Shown: positions 8,740 to 18,168, numbered from the stretch's first letter. The stretch: DNA of 64,000 bases from Bin34 sp963422415 (GCA_963422415.1 OY729430.1:1798001-1862000); one strand, 5' to 3'. Made by a program: numbers and translations. Notes: generated from the sequence alone by a model not told the origin.

Positions 8740-10074
8740 CTATTTGTCGTTTTCTTCGTTGGCCAGCAAGGCAAAGTGGGCCACTGCGGACGCAAGGTCG
8801 GCGGGCGACATGTCAACCTGCAAGGTCTGCATCAGCAGCTCGTTTCCCAGCCGCCAGACACTGGTCATTTCGGACACGTGCGGCATGTGCTGGGTGAAAG
8901 GCAGCAGGGCCCGGAAGCTGCGGACCGCCTTGGAACCTGCTTGCATGCGATGCCGCGTAACGGGGAGGCGATGGGCGATGTCAATGATTTCGTCTTCCAA
9001 TCCCAACAACTCGCGGGCGATGTGGATGCTCACGAGCTGCTGTGCCCGGGATTGGCCGGGAACCAACAGGATGGCTTCCGTAGTCAGCCAGGGGCGGGCG
9101 GGCCCGACGGGGCCGGACGGGACGGCATGAATGGCAAGGGAGGCCCCCAGGGCATCCTCCGCCGCGGCCAAGGTCCAAGGCCCATCCAGGAACAGAGGCA
9201 TTTTCCCTGCCAGAAAGGACTGTCGCATCGAATAGTAATTGGAGCTGACGGCAAGGCCGGGCGAGGCATGGGCCTGCTGCAGCCAGACCAGAAAATCGAT
9301 GCCTTCGGCTGACTGATCCAGCACCACCTTGTGATCGGCGTCAAAGAGCACGCCGCCAAAGGCCTGAAATCCCCAAGAGAGGTGAAACAGGCTGAGATAC
9401 ATGCCTACCACAGGCTGGCCCTCGCCTTGGGCCAGAGCCAGCATTGCATCGGTGTCTTCCGGTACGTCGGACGGTGAAATCAGATCTGTATTGGCATACA
9501 ACAGCACGGTTTCCGCCCATAGAGGCAGACCCAGCAATTGCTGTTCGTGAATTAGACCGAAGAGAGCGGGGGCCGCTAGGTCTTCTAGATCCTCCTCCTG
9601 CACCAGTGTGTCCAGAGGGATCACCAAGCCTTCTGCATGCAATTCTGGCAGGCGGCTGGCGGGCGCGAGCAGAATTTCAGGGCCTTGGCCGGACAGAATT
9701 GCCTTGAGAAGGCGGGAGACGACCCTATGTGGCGCCACATAGGTGTGGGACAGCCTCAAGTCCGGGTAGGAGACTTCCATCTGCACGATGGCCTCTTCCA
9801 GGAATTCCAGGTCGGCATGGGACAGGGAATGCCAGATTGTCACCTCCCCGGCCATGGCCGGGAGGGCTTGGGTCAGGACGGGGGGCGCCGTGGCCGTCGG
9901 CAGGCTGGGAGAAGGCAATGCCGTGGCCGTGGGCGCCACAGCCGCGGAGGGCGGTTCCTGATTCTCGGGAGGGAGTGTGCAGGCCCCCAGCAGGGCCATG
10001 ATGACACCTCCCTGTAGGAGGGCCAATCCCAGGGTGCGCCAGAGGGACAGGATATCGATCCACACAGGGTGCAA
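8740..10074 (-). CDS. Extracellular solute-binding lipoprotein (family 1)
   Basis: 444 residues. The N-terminus has a hydrophobic stretch ending in a lipobox (ALLGAC), then a Pro/Ala/Thr-rich tether (to about residue 75), then a type-1 solute-binding fold beginning GEVTIWHSLSHADLEFLEE. This is typical of carbohydrate-binding proteins of ABC importers. FAGKMPLFLDGPW-like (FLAGKMPLFLDGPWTLAA) and RPWLTTEAILLVPG segments match the family. No permease or ATPase gene is next to it: it lies 28 bp after aroQ and 19 bp before the M23 peptidase. It may use a transporter encoded elsewhere or act as a wall-associated sensor. Confidence 0.88.
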   Translation of the reverse strand: MHPVWIDILSLWRTLGLALLQGGVIMALLGACTLPPENQEPPSAAVAPTATALPSPSLPTATAPPVLTQALPAMAGEVTIWHSLSHADLEFLEEAIVQMEVSYPDLRLSHTYVAPHRVVSRLLKAILSGQGPEILLAPASRLPELHAEGLVIPLDTLVQEEDLEDLAAPALFGLIHEQQLLGLPLWAETVLLYANTDLISPSDVPEDTDAMLALAQGEGQPVVGMYLSLFHLSWGFQAFGGVLFDADHKVVLDQSAEGIDFLVWLQQAHASPGLAVSSNYYSMRQSFLAGKMPLFLDGPWTLAAAEDALGASLAIHAVPSGPVGPARPWLTTEAILLVPGQSRAQQLVSIHIARELLGLEDEIIDIAHRLPVTRHRMQAGSKAVRSFRALLPFTQHMPHVSEMTSVWRLGNELLMQTLQVDMSPADLASAVAHFALLANEENDK

Positions 10075-10102
10075 AACCTATCCTATGTCGGAAGGACTGA
10101 CT

Positions 10103-10537
10103 TCATTCCGCCGCGTTCAGATGCAGCAGCGCGCGTACTCCCAAGATATATCCGTACCAGCCGCAGCCACTGATCTGTCCCCTGCAGGCGGGCACAATGA
10201 CGGAGGTGTGACGAAACGTGTCACGCGCATGAATGTTGCTGAGGTGAACTTCTATCGTCGGAATTCGAATGGCCTCGATGGCATCGTGCAAGGCGTAGGA
10301 GTAGTGCGTATATGCGCCCGGGTTGATCACGATGCCGTGCGCCCAGTTTCGGGATTCATGCAGCTGGTCCACCAGAAATCCTTCCACGTTGGATTGATAG
10401 AAGCGCAAGTCTAGAGTCGAGAACTCCTGACAAATGGCCTCCTCGATTTCCGACCATGTGGCCGAACCGTAAAAATCGGTCTCGCGCTGGCCCAACAGGT
10501 TCAGATTCGGTCCGTTGACAATCAGAAATCGGGACAT
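10103..10537 (-). CDS. aroQ: 3-dehydroquinate dehydratase, type II
   Basis: 144 residues, the normal size for the dodecameric type II enzyme, which converts 3-dehydroquinate to 3-dehydroshikimate in the shikimate pathway. The N-terminal GPNLNLLGQRE motif, NPGAYTHYSYALHDAI (substrate loop with catalytic His) and EVHLSNIHARDTFRHTS are all present. It is the last aromatic gene of the trpF-aroC-aroK-aroB-aroQ run and starts 7 bp after the aroB stop, so it is co-transcribed with it. Confidence 0.96.
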   Translation of the reverse strand: MSRFLIVNGPNLNLLGQRETDFYGSATWSEIEEAICQEFSTLDLRFYQSNVEGFLVDQLHESRNWAHGIVINPGAYTHYSYALHDAIEAIRIPTIEVHLSNIHARDTFRHTSVIVPACRGQISGCGWYGYILGVRALLHLNAAE

Positions 10538-10544
10538 CGGAGAT

Positions 10545-11666
10545 TCACTCCAGACTGTAGTACCAGGCGTTCAGGACGTGGGAATCGCCGGGATGGTCAA
10601 TGATATGGACGGCCTCGAGGTCATCCACAACGACAAACCGCAGGTTGGATCCACTGCGCTTCTTGTCGGTCGCCATCGCGGCATACAGATCTTCCGGATC
10701 GAAACGGATGTCCTCCGCGAGCGGTACGTGGGCGATGCGAGTGGGCAGACCCATCTGGCGGATCAAGCGTTCAATGCGGTCGGCCGTGGCCGGCCGGCAG
10801 CGGCCCAAGGCCACCGACATGTGGACGGCTGCCGCCATGCCAATCCCCACGGCCTCGCCATGGCGAATCCGGAAATGGCTGACTTGCTCGATAGCATGGG
10901 CGAAAGTGTGTCCGAGATTGAGTACGGATCTTCTTCCTCTCTCGTAGGGATCCTCCTCCACAATGTCTATCTTGACCTGGATGGCCTGGGTCAAGATCCG
11001 GCTGCGCTGTGCCAAGCCTTGTTCTTCCAGCAGAGCGAACAGTTCTGCATCGGACACAATGGCATGTTTGATGACCTCGGCCATGCCGGCGACGACTTCT
11101 GCCTTGGGCAGGCTGTCCAGCAGCTCGGGATCTATGACCACGCCCGCGGGTTGCTTGAAGGCGCCCACTAGATTCTTGCCTTGGGGCAGATCCACGCCGG
11201 ACTTGGCGCCCACCGAGGAATCCACCATGGACAGGAGTGTGGACGGCACGGGAAAATAGGGTACGCCCCGGAGATAGGTCGCGGCTACAAATCCGGCCAC
11301 ATCGGTCACTACGCCGCCACCCAGGGCCACAATGGCGCTGCGTCGGTCCAGTTGCGCCTCGATGCAATCCCCATATAGAGTTTCCACGGTGCGGAGAATC
11401 TTGGAGGTTTCGCCCGCGGGAAATGCAAAGAGGTGGGGAGTATAGCCTGCGCGCTCCAGCGTGGTCTGCAAGGTGTCTCCATACAACGTGGCCAGTGCGG
11501 GATGCGTAATGATGCCCACGTCGGTCTTGGCCAGTTCCACGGCGGCCAGCGCGTCTCCCACCCGCTGCAGCAATCCTTCGCCAACCCAAATGGGGTAGGT
11601 GTTCTCCGGGCTGCGTATTTCCAGCTTGTGGGCTTTTGCGTCTAGCAGAGGTGAATTGCCGTGCAT
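10545..11666 (-). CDS. aroB: 3-dehydroquinate synthase
   Basis: 373 residues, usual length. It converts DAHP to 3-dehydroquinate with NAD+ and a divalent metal. The NAD-binding segment ALGGGVVTDVAGFVAATYLRG, PSTLLSMVDSSVGAKSGVDL, GKNLVGAF and the metal-ligand region VLNLGHTFAHAIE (His) and RHGEAVGIGM are all visible. Spacing to aroK is 10 bp and to aroQ 7 bp. The start ATG at 11666 fits the family; no unusual features. Confidence 0.97.
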   Translation of the reverse strand: MHGNSPLLDAKAHKLEIRSPENTYPIWVGEGLLQRVGDALAAVELAKTDVGIITHPALATLYGDTLQTTLERAGYTPHLFAFPAGETSKILRTVETLYGDCIEAQLDRRSAIVALGGGVVTDVAGFVAATYLRGVPYFPVPSTLLSMVDSSVGAKSGVDLPQGKNLVGAFKQPAGVVIDPELLDSLPKAEVVAGMAEVIKHAIVSDAELFALLEEQGLAQRSRILTQAIQVKIDIVEEDPYERGRRSVLNLGHTFAHAIEQVSHFRIRHGEAVGIGMAAAVHMSVALGRCRPATADRIERLIRQMGLPTRIAHVPLAEDIRFDPEDLYAAMATDKKRSGSNLRFVVVDDLEAVHIIDHPGDSHVLNAWYYSLE

Positions 11667-11676
11667 GAACTTGAGA

Positions 11677-12201
11677 CTATGAGCAAACCAGTCGCCTGAT
11701 TCGGGCCACCACTTCTGCCGGTGTCAGATGGGTCGTGTCCACTTGGTGTGCAATGGCATTGTAATGGGGAGCGCGCTCTTCCAATAAAACCTTGATCCTA
11801 TCCTGGCGCGAACCGGTATCTGTTTCCAGCATGGGACGGTTGCGATCCGTGCCAATGCGTTGTCCTATCTCTTCCGGGACCGCAGTGAGACAGATCAGAA
11901 CTCCACTGTCCTGCAAGGCTTGGCGACTGGCCGGGTTGATCACAGCGCCCCCCCCCGTAGCCACCACCAGACCTGTGCGTTGTGCCACCTCGCAGCACAC
12001 TTCATGTTCCAACTGCCGGAAGGCTGCTTCACCCTCGTGGGCAAAAACTTGGACAATGGGGATGCCGGCACGTTCCTCAATGAGGTCATCCATGTCAACG
12101 AATGTCCGGTCCAGAACTTGGGCCAGGCGACGGCCCACTTCCGTCTTGCCCGTGCCCATGAAGCCGGTCAACACGATATTGGGAAGAGTCGCTTCTACCA
12201 T
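11677..12201 (-). CDS. aroK: Shikimate kinase
   Basis: 174 residues. It phosphorylates shikimate with ATP. The P-loop is GFMGTGKTEVG near residue 13; the DMDDLIEERAG segment supplies the shikimate-binding Asp, GEAAFRQLE the Arg-containing lid of the binding site, and VVATGGGAV the glycine triplet. It sits 6 bp after aroC and 10 bp before aroB in the aromatic operon. Confidence 0.96.
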   Translation of the reverse strand: MVEATLPNIVLTGFMGTGKTEVGRRLAQVLDRTFVDMDDLIEERAGIPIVQVFAHEGEAAFRQLEHEVCCEVAQRTGLVVATGGGAVINPASRQALQDSGVLICLTAVPEEIGQRIGTDRNRPMLETDTGSRQDRIKVLLEERAPHYNAIAHQVDTTHLTPAEVVARIRRLVCS

Positions 12202-12207
12202 TGATCA

Positions 12208-13437
12208 CTACTTGGGGAACAGTGTGAAATTGTCCTTGGTCGGCTGGCTCGCCTGGTGCATCAGGACTGCGTTCAGCAATTCGATGGCCATGCGGGATTC
12301 CAGCGTGACGCCGGCTCTCACCCCTACGCAAGGATCATGGCGCCCCCGTCGCAGTGCAAATTGGATTTCCTCGAATCCCTTGGTGACGGATTGCTGCGGC
12401 AGGGCAATGGAGGCGGTGGGCTTGAATCCGACGGTGAAGACCAGGGGATTGCCAGTGGTGATGCCACCCAACAGTCCGCCATGGTGATTGGACTGATAAC
12501 CAGTGCGGCGAATGGGATCGTTGTTTTCACTGCCTTTGCGCCACACCACATTCTTGCCCGCCCCCATTTCGCAGGACTGCACCGCGTGCAGTCCACCGAG
12601 AACCCCCATCAGTTTCAGCTTGAGGCTCTGATAGAGAGGCTCACCTGCCAACGCCGGCGGGTGAAAGGCCACAACCTGAATGGCCGCCCCCAGGGAATCT
12701 CCGGCAATGCGGGTCCGCTTGATCAACTCCCCAGCCTTCTGGGCAAACTCCGCGTCATGCGTATGCAGCTCTCCCGTCCCCAGCTGTCTCTCGAGGGACA
12801 TCAGGCCCGCCGTGACATCGAATTCGGGGTTGGCCTGGACATGATCCAAGAAAGAGGTCTGTGTCTTCAGAGCGCCAATCTGAACGATGGAGGAAAGAAT
12901 GTGCGTGTCGAAGCGCTCTGCCAGATACAAGCGGGCGACGCTGCCTCCCACCACATCCGAAATTGTGGATCTATAGCTGGAACGGCCGCCGCCCCGATAA
13001 TCCGTGTACCCCCGTGACTTGTAGTGCTTGACCAGATCCGTGTGGCCTGGCCGCACTTCACCCTGCAACCCCTTGATCTGGACGTAATGTTCCGATCGAC
13101 GACTGCGCGAGAAGACCACGGCCGCAATGGGTTCGCCGGTGGTGTAGCCTGCGCCATAGGTCTCTATTTCACCGGCTTCTGGAGAGACGAACAGAGAAGG
13201 ACCGCCGTACAGATCTTCGTCCTGAAACAGGCCACTGAGCAGATAGACCTGATCCTCTTCGCGACGCGGCGTGCCGTGTTTGCTGCTGCCCGGACGGCGT
13301 CGATCTAGGAATGCCTGGATCTGCCTGCGCTCTATGCGCAGTCCGGATGGACAGCCCATCACGAGCGAGGTAATGGCGGGGCCATGCGACTCGCCTGCAC
13401 CGGCTACGGCGAAAAGAGGCCCACCCAGGATTTCCAT
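12208..13437 (-). CDS. aroC: Chorismate synthase
   Basis: 409 residues, slightly longer than the common 360-390. It makes chorismate from EPSP using reduced FMN. Visible motifs are GESHGPAI, the Arg-rich FLDRRRPGSSKHGTPRREED, RPGHTDLVKHYKSRGYTDYR, GGGRSSYRSTI and GRHDPCVGVRAG. Two family positions differ from the E. coli enzyme (RPGHTD for RPGHAD, SSYRST for SSARET), but the main flavin- and substrate-binding elements are intact. It lies 21 bp after trpF and 6 bp before aroK. Confidence 0.95.
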   Translation of the reverse strand: MEILGGPLFAVAGAGESHGPAITSLVMGCPSGLRIERRQIQAFLDRRRPGSSKHGTPRREEDQVYLLSGLFQDEDLYGGPSLFVSPEAGEIETYGAGYTTGEPIAAVVFSRSRRSEHYVQIKGLQGEVRPGHTDLVKHYKSRGYTDYRGGGRSSYRSTISDVVGGSVARLYLAERFDTHILSSIVQIGALKTQTSFLDHVQANPEFDVTAGLMSLERQLGTGELHTHDAEFAQKAGELIKRTRIAGDSLGAAIQVVAFHPPALAGEPLYQSLKLKLMGVLGGLHAVQSCEMGAGKNVVWRKGSENNDPIRRTGYQSNHHGGLLGGITTGNPLVFTVGFKPTASIALPQQSVTKGFEEIQFALRRGRHDPCVGVRAGVTLESRMAIELLNAVLMHQASQPTKDNFTLFPK

Positions 13438-13458
13438 GGAACGCTGCCGGGACGCCGC

Positions 13459-14142
13459 CTAGACCATGGACTGCGGGCGCGCCGCCAATGCGGCTTGCCT
13501 AGCATGAGCGACAAAGGCGTGGACAGCGGCATGCTCCTTGATCCCCTTGCAGGCCTCGACGCCACTCGAAACATCCACTCCCCACGGCTGCACCTGCTGC
13601 ACCGCCGCCGCCACGTTGTGCGGCGTCAGACCTCCCGCCAACAGGGTGCCGGGCCGCTCGTTGCAGATTTGGGCCGCCAATTTCCAGTCTCCGGTCTGGC
13701 CTGTGCCGCCCCACACGCCAGGCACGTAGGCATCCATCATCAAGGTGGGACCCGGCGCCGCGGACGGGTTGCCATATCGTTCCGCCTCCGCGCGGGCCGT
13801 CTTGATGTTGTCTAGGCGTATGGCCATGAAATGAGGAGCTTTCAGGGCCTCCAGGTCTTGGCGGCGGTACTCTCCGTAGAGCTGCAATCTGTTCACTCCG
13901 ATTTCGGCGACAGCCCTGTTGAGGACTGCGATCGGTTCTTTCACAAAGAGACCCACCAAGGCAGGTCCCGTATCCTGATCCCAACCAACCTGTCGGAGTT
14001 GTCGTACCAGTCGGGCCGCATTCCGCAGCGAGACAAACCGGGGTGACTTGGGATAAAAGACCAGACCCAGATAATCGGCTCCGGCCTCACAGGCACAGAC
14101 TGCATCCGGCAGGTTGGTTATACCGCAGATTTTGACTTTCAT
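13459..14142 (-). CDS. trpF: Phosphoribosylanthranilate isomerase
   Basis: 227 residues. It catalyses the Amadori rearrangement of N-(5-phosphoribosyl)anthranilate in tryptophan synthesis. MKVKICGITNLPDAVCACEA carries the catalytic Cys, LGLVFYPKSPRFV follows, and the C-terminal DVSSGVEACKGIKE is the phosphate-binding end of the barrel. The ATG at 14142 is used; the open frame continues upstream without homology. It is the first gene of the aro operon rather than part of the trpE-C operon, so its control is separated from the T-box. Confidence 0.95.
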   Translation of the reverse strand: MKVKICGITNLPDAVCACEAGADYLGLVFYPKSPRFVSLRNAARLVRQLRQVGWDQDTGPALVGLFVKEPIAVLNRAVAEIGVNRLQLYGEYRRQDLEALKAPHFMAIRLDNIKTARAEAERYGNPSAAPGPTLMMDAYVPGVWGGTGQTGDWKLAAQICNERPGTLLAGGLTPHNVAAAVQQVQPWGVDVSSGVEACKGIKEHAAVHAFVAHARQAALAARPQSMV

Positions 14143-14194
14143 GAACAACGGTCTCTCCCCAGCGATACACATATATACTATACCGATCCTGCGC

Positions 14195-14220
14195 CCTGTC
14201 ACGGGAGAGACCGTGACAGG
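14195..14220 (-). promoter_or_regulatory. Operator-like palindrome upstream of trpF
   Basis: Perfect 10-bp inverted repeat CCTGTCACGG (14195-14204) and CCGTGACAGG (14211-14220) with a 6-nt centre. On the minus strand an AT-rich -10-like segment (TATAGTATATA) follows about 15-20 nt downstream, so the GTGACA half could coincide with a -35 region and the repeat could be a repressor site. No T-run follows on either strand, which argues against a terminator. Confidence 0.45.
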
Positions 14221-14466
14221 AGGACAAGATGAGGAAAGGGAAGATGATGGCTGGGATGAAACGGCAGCGGGAATGTCACAAATGGCAAGCAAACCGCCAC
14301 GTCCTTCATCAGGATCCGGAAATTCCCAGATCCTGCTGCCTACCGGGAACAGCCCCAGTCCACGAGACGCATTCCAAGGATCGGGTGTTCGTTGGTCAAG
14401 GACATGGACTGGATCCAGACAATCATGGCATGCGCGCGCAGTCTCTCGCCACACCTCTTTTCAAAT

Positions 14467-16311
14467 TCAGGAATCTACTTGGAGCAATCGCTGCCTTTGG
14501 CTGGTATAGAGGTTGTAATAATGTCCCCCCCTGGCCATCAGTTCCTCGTGCGTGCCCTGTTCCACCACCTGTCCATCCCGGATCGCCAAGATGATGTCAG
14601 CATTGCGGATGGTGTTGAGGCGGTGTGCGATGACAAACGAGGTTCGGTCTTTCATCAGTTCCAGCAAGGCCTTCTGCAGGTGGATTTCGGTCCGAGTGTC
14701 AACGCTGCTGGTGGCCTCATCCAGAATCAGGACTCGCGGCCCAGCCAGCACGGCCCGGGCGATGGCGATCAGCTGACGTTGCCCTTCCGAGAAGTTGTGG
14801 CCCCGTTCAGACACCCGTGAGCCATAGCCTGAAGGCAGCCGGCGAATGAACCAGTCGGCATTGGCAATGCGCGCCGCTTCCAAGACCTCTGCGTCGGTGG
14901 CATCCGGTTTGCCAAACTGGATGTTCTCCATCACGGTACCGGTGAACAGGTAGTTGTCTTGCAACACGATGCCCAGCTGGCGACGCCAGCTGTCCTGCTG
15001 AATATCACGCAAGTCCAAGCCGTCGATGCGAATGGAACCTGCGGTAACGTCGAGAAAGCGACTCAGAAGACTGACGAGAGTGGTCTTGCCGGCGCCTGTG
15101 GGACCGACGAGCGCCACGGTTTGTCCGGGTTCTACCCGTAGCTGCACCTTGCGCAATGTAGGAATTCCAGGTGCATAGGAAAAGTCCACCTGATCGAATT
15201 CGACCAGACCCTGCACCTTCTCCAGAGTCACGGCGCCGGGGCGGTCCGTGACCGAAGGAGTCGTGTCCAGAACCTCAAAAATGCGTTCCGCCCCGGCAAT
15301 GGAGGATTGCAGCTGGTTGTACAGCATGGCCAGCGCCCGCAGGGGACGGAAAAAGTTCCGAATGTAGATGATGAAAGTGGCAATGATGCCTACCTGTACA
15401 TAGTCGTTCAGGGCTAACCACCCACCGTATAACGCCAAGGCTCCCAGACAGATCACACTCATCGTGGAGAACATGGGACCCAGGATAGCCATGATAACCT
15501 CGGCATGCGTAGCCACGTATCGGTATTTCTGACTGACTGTGGCAAACTCGCGCCGGATGTCGGCTTCCTTGTCAAAGGCCTTGATCTCACGGAAATTGGT
15601 GATGCTTTCCTCGATGGTGGCATTCATGAGACCCAGTTGCCGCTGCACCTGACGAAAGGCCTTGCGACTGCGGACAGTGATCTGACCGGTCAGGAACAGC
15701 ATGGTGGGCAGCAGGATCAAGGCCCCCAATCCAAGCCGCCAGTTCAGGATCAGCATGAATACGAGGCTGCCCAAGAGCAAGAGCGCGTTGGAGGCGAACT
15801 CGATGAGTCCGTTGGACAGAGTCTGGTTGATCGTTTCCGTGTCGTTGCCTACACGGCTCATCAGGTCGCCCGTGCGGCGTTGATTGTGGTCCGCGAGCGA
15901 CAGACGCTGGATATGCACAAAAATCAAGGAGCGCAGATGGCTGACAAAGCGCTGTGCAATCTCCACCATTAGCAGGCTCTGGGCCACACTCGTGCAGAAT
16001 GCCATCCCGTACACCCCCAACAGGATCCAGACGGTCCGAGCCAATCCGGCCGGATTGGCTCGGACGATAAACAGATCAATGGCCCGACCCAGCAAGATTG
16101 GTCCGATCAATCCCAGAGCTGTACTCAGGAGCACCAGACCCGCTACCATCCAGATGCGGGTGCGGAAAGGATGCAGCTGTTGCAGCAGACGATGTGCTGT
16201 CTGGCGTGGATTGCGCGCGGCTTCACCCGTCGGCCTGCCGCCGCCCATGCCCAAGCGCCCGCCGCTTGGGCCTTGGACAGAGCGTGGCGGGCGAGAATCT
16301 GAGACAGTCAT
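14467..16311 (-). CDS. ABC exporter half-transporter, subunit with catalytic Walker B
   Basis: 614 residues: an N-terminal type IV exporter membrane domain (six helices, roughly residues 50-350) fused to an ATPase domain (from about 375). Walker A is GPTGAGKTTL, Walker B ILDEATSSVD with the catalytic Glu, and the H-loop is VIAHRL. The signature is FSEGQRQ rather than LSGGQ. It lies 48 bp downstream of a second half-transporter with the complementary defect, the pattern of heterodimeric exporters such as TM287/288, where one of two ATP sites is degenerate. The likely role is lipid or drug export; the substrate cannot be read from sequence. Confidence 0.92.
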   Translation of the reverse strand: MTVSDSRPPRSVQGPSGGRLGMGGGRPTGEAARNPRQTAHRLLQQLHPFRTRIWMVAGLVLLSTALGLIGPILLGRAIDLFIVRANPAGLARTVWILLGVYGMAFCTSVAQSLLMVEIAQRFVSHLRSLIFVHIQRLSLADHNQRRTGDLMSRVGNDTETINQTLSNGLIEFASNALLLLGSLVFMLILNWRLGLGALILLPTMLFLTGQITVRSRKAFRQVQRQLGLMNATIEESITNFREIKAFDKEADIRREFATVSQKYRYVATHAEVIMAILGPMFSTMSVICLGALALYGGWLALNDYVQVGIIATFIIYIRNFFRPLRALAMLYNQLQSSIAGAERIFEVLDTTPSVTDRPGAVTLEKVQGLVEFDQVDFSYAPGIPTLRKVQLRVEPGQTVALVGPTGAGKTTLVSLLSRFLDVTAGSIRIDGLDLRDIQQDSWRRQLGIVLQDNYLFTGTVMENIQFGKPDATDAEVLEAARIANADWFIRRLPSGYGSRVSERGHNFSEGQRQLIAIARAVLAGPRVLILDEATSSVDTRTEIHLQKALLELMKDRTSFVIAHRLNTIRNADIILAIRDGQVVEQGTHEELMARGGHYYNLYTSQRQRLLQVDS

Positions 16312-16359
16312 GGATGGATCGCGGTTTGTGAAGCCGCCGTGCGCCGGAGTGCGAAGGGA

Positions 16360-18168
16360 TCAGCCCAACTGGATTCCGTACAGTTCACGATACATGGGGC
16401 TGGTTTTCAGCAACTCGGAATGGGTGCCGGCGGATTCAATGCGGCCGGCGTCCAGAACGAGAATGCAATCCGCGTGAACAATGCTGGATACGCGATGGGC
16501 CACAATGATGGTGGTGCGTCCGCGCGAAACTTCCTGAAACGCTGCCTGGATCTCGGCTTCGGTTTCCAGGTCCACGGATGATGTTGCGTCATCCAGCAAC
16601 AGAATCCGCGGATCGATGGCGAGAGCCCGGGCGATGGAAATCCGTTGTTTCTGTCCACCCGAAAGATTGGACCCCGCTTCCTCCACCCAGTAGTCGTACC
16701 CGTCGGTTTCGGCCTGAATGAATTCGTGGGCTTGCGCCATCCGCGCCATCCGCTGCGCCTTTTCTTCGGACAATAAGGGACGTCCGAATGCAATGTTGTC
16801 CAAGATCGTGCGGTTGAACAGGGCGGGGTGCTGCGCCACCAAACCCATGGAACGACGCAGCGAGCTCAGGTCCCAATCGCGTACATCCACACCATCGATC
16901 AGGATTGCGCCGGCCGTGACATCGTAAAAACGCGGAATGAGGTACAAGAGGGAGGATTTCCCCGAACCCGTGGCGCCTATCAGACCGACAGTCTGGCCCG
17001 GCTCGATGACGAAATTCAGATCCATCAGTACATGTTCTCCCTGCTTCCCTATCCCTGAGGCCAAGGCTCCGTTCAAGGCGCTGGTGTTGGACGGCTCTGT
17101 GTGCCCATTCATCAAGTCGGACATGTTGGTTTGCCTGGCATAGGCGAAATCCACATGACGAAACTCAATGCGTCCCTTCATTTCGCGGGCAGAAGGCGCG
17201 ACGGGTGGTTGTACGGTCGGTTCTGCATCCAGAATTTCCCATATGCGCTGCGCGGAGGCGGTAGCGCGGGAAAACATGGCTAGCATTCCGCTCAGCAGCA
17301 GCAGAGGAGTGAGACCGATCATCAGATAGCTGTTGAAGGCCACCAGTTGGCCGAGCGTGATGCGATCGGCAATGACCGAATTGCCGCCAAACCAGGACAT
17401 GGCCCCCAAACCTAGATTGGTGAACAGGGCGATCAGGGGCAGAGACACCGCGATCATGCGCCCCACCTTGATGTTCTGGTCCACCAATTCCTCGTTGGCG
17501 GCGCCAAAGCGTTGAATCTGGGCCTTCTCCTGCACAAAGGCCCTGATTTCCGACATGCCGGCGAGATTTTCCTGTACCACGACATTCAGCGCCGCCAGTT
17601 TTTGTTGCACGATCATGAACAGCGGCGTGGCTCTCACGAACACCACACGCAGGACTATGCCGGTCAGTATCAGCATGATCCAAGCAATCAAGGACAGGCG
17701 CACATCCGACAGGGAGAGCAGAACCATGCTGCCCGCCACCATCAGCGCCGCGCGCAGGAGCAGGGAAAGTCCGATGCTGGAAAACATGCGCACCACATCC
17801 ACGTCCGCGGTAAGGCGTGTAATGAGCTGGCCTGTCTGCAGTTGATCCACGTCAGGATGCGACAACGTCATCACCTTGTGAAACAGGGCGTTCCGGATGT
17901 CGTACGCCAGCGCCTGAGAAAGACGGGCGCGAAAAATGCCTTGGCCGAAAGTGGCAATGGCGCCGGCGGCGGCGGCCACGAACATGGCCGCCGAGCCCTG
18001 CCAGATGGCCTGCATGTCCGATTGCATGATGCCCTGGTCAATGACGACTCGCATCAGGCGCGGCACCACCAGCTCCATGGCTACCGGCAGGATCACTGTT
18101 AGCAGAGTGCCTACGATGAGCAGTTTGTAGGGTCCGAGAAACCGGGCTGTCTTTAGCAGTGCACTCAT
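16360..18168 (-). CDS. ABC exporter half-transporter, subunit with degenerate Walker B
   Basis: About 602 residues with the same fold as the gene downstream: six membrane helices then an ATPase domain. Walker A is GATGSGKSS and the signature LSGGQKQRISIARAL is canonical, but Walker B is LLLDDATSSVD, with Asp in place of the catalytic Glu. Combined with its partner's FSEGQ signature, this forms the degenerate nucleotide site of a heterodimer. An insertion of about 35 residues lies just after HVDFAYARQ (containing MNGHTEPSNTSALNGALASG). The ATG at 18168 was chosen because the N-terminus then matches the family; 58 extra codons upstream look non-coding. Confidence 0.92.
   Translation of the reverse strand: MSALLKTARFLGPYKLLIVGTLLTVILPVAMELVVPRLMRVVIDQGIMQSDMQAIWQGSAAMFVAAAAGAIATFGQGIFRARLSQALAYDIRNALFHKVMTLSHPDVDQLQTGQLITRLTADVDVVRMFSSIGLSLLLRAALMVAGSMVLLSLSDVRLSLIAWIMLILTGIVLRVVFVRATPLFMIVQQKLAALNVVVQENLAGMSEIRAFVQEKAQIQRFGAANEELVDQNIKVGRMIAVSLPLIALFTNLGLGAMSWFGGNSVIADRITLGQLVAFNSYLMIGLTPLLLLSGMLAMFSRATASAQRIWEILDAEPTVQPPVAPSAREMKGRIEFRHVDFAYARQTNMSDLMNGHTEPSNTSALNGALASGIGKQGEHVLMDLNFVIEPGQTVGLIGATGSGKSSLLYLIPRFYDVTAGAILIDGVDVRDWDLSSLRRSMGLVAQHPALFNRTILDNIAFGRPLLSEEKAQRMARMAQAHEFIQAETDGYDYWVEEAGSNLSGGQKQRISIARALAIDPRILLLDDATSSVDLETEAEIQAAFQEVSRGRTTIIVAHRVSSIVHADCILVLDAGRIESAGTHSELLKTSPMYRELYGIQLG

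Noticed and set aside
14195..14220. Palindrome as terminator of the ABC exporter operon
   Set aside because: It is about 250 bp past the exporter stop and is not followed by T residues; an operator is more likely.
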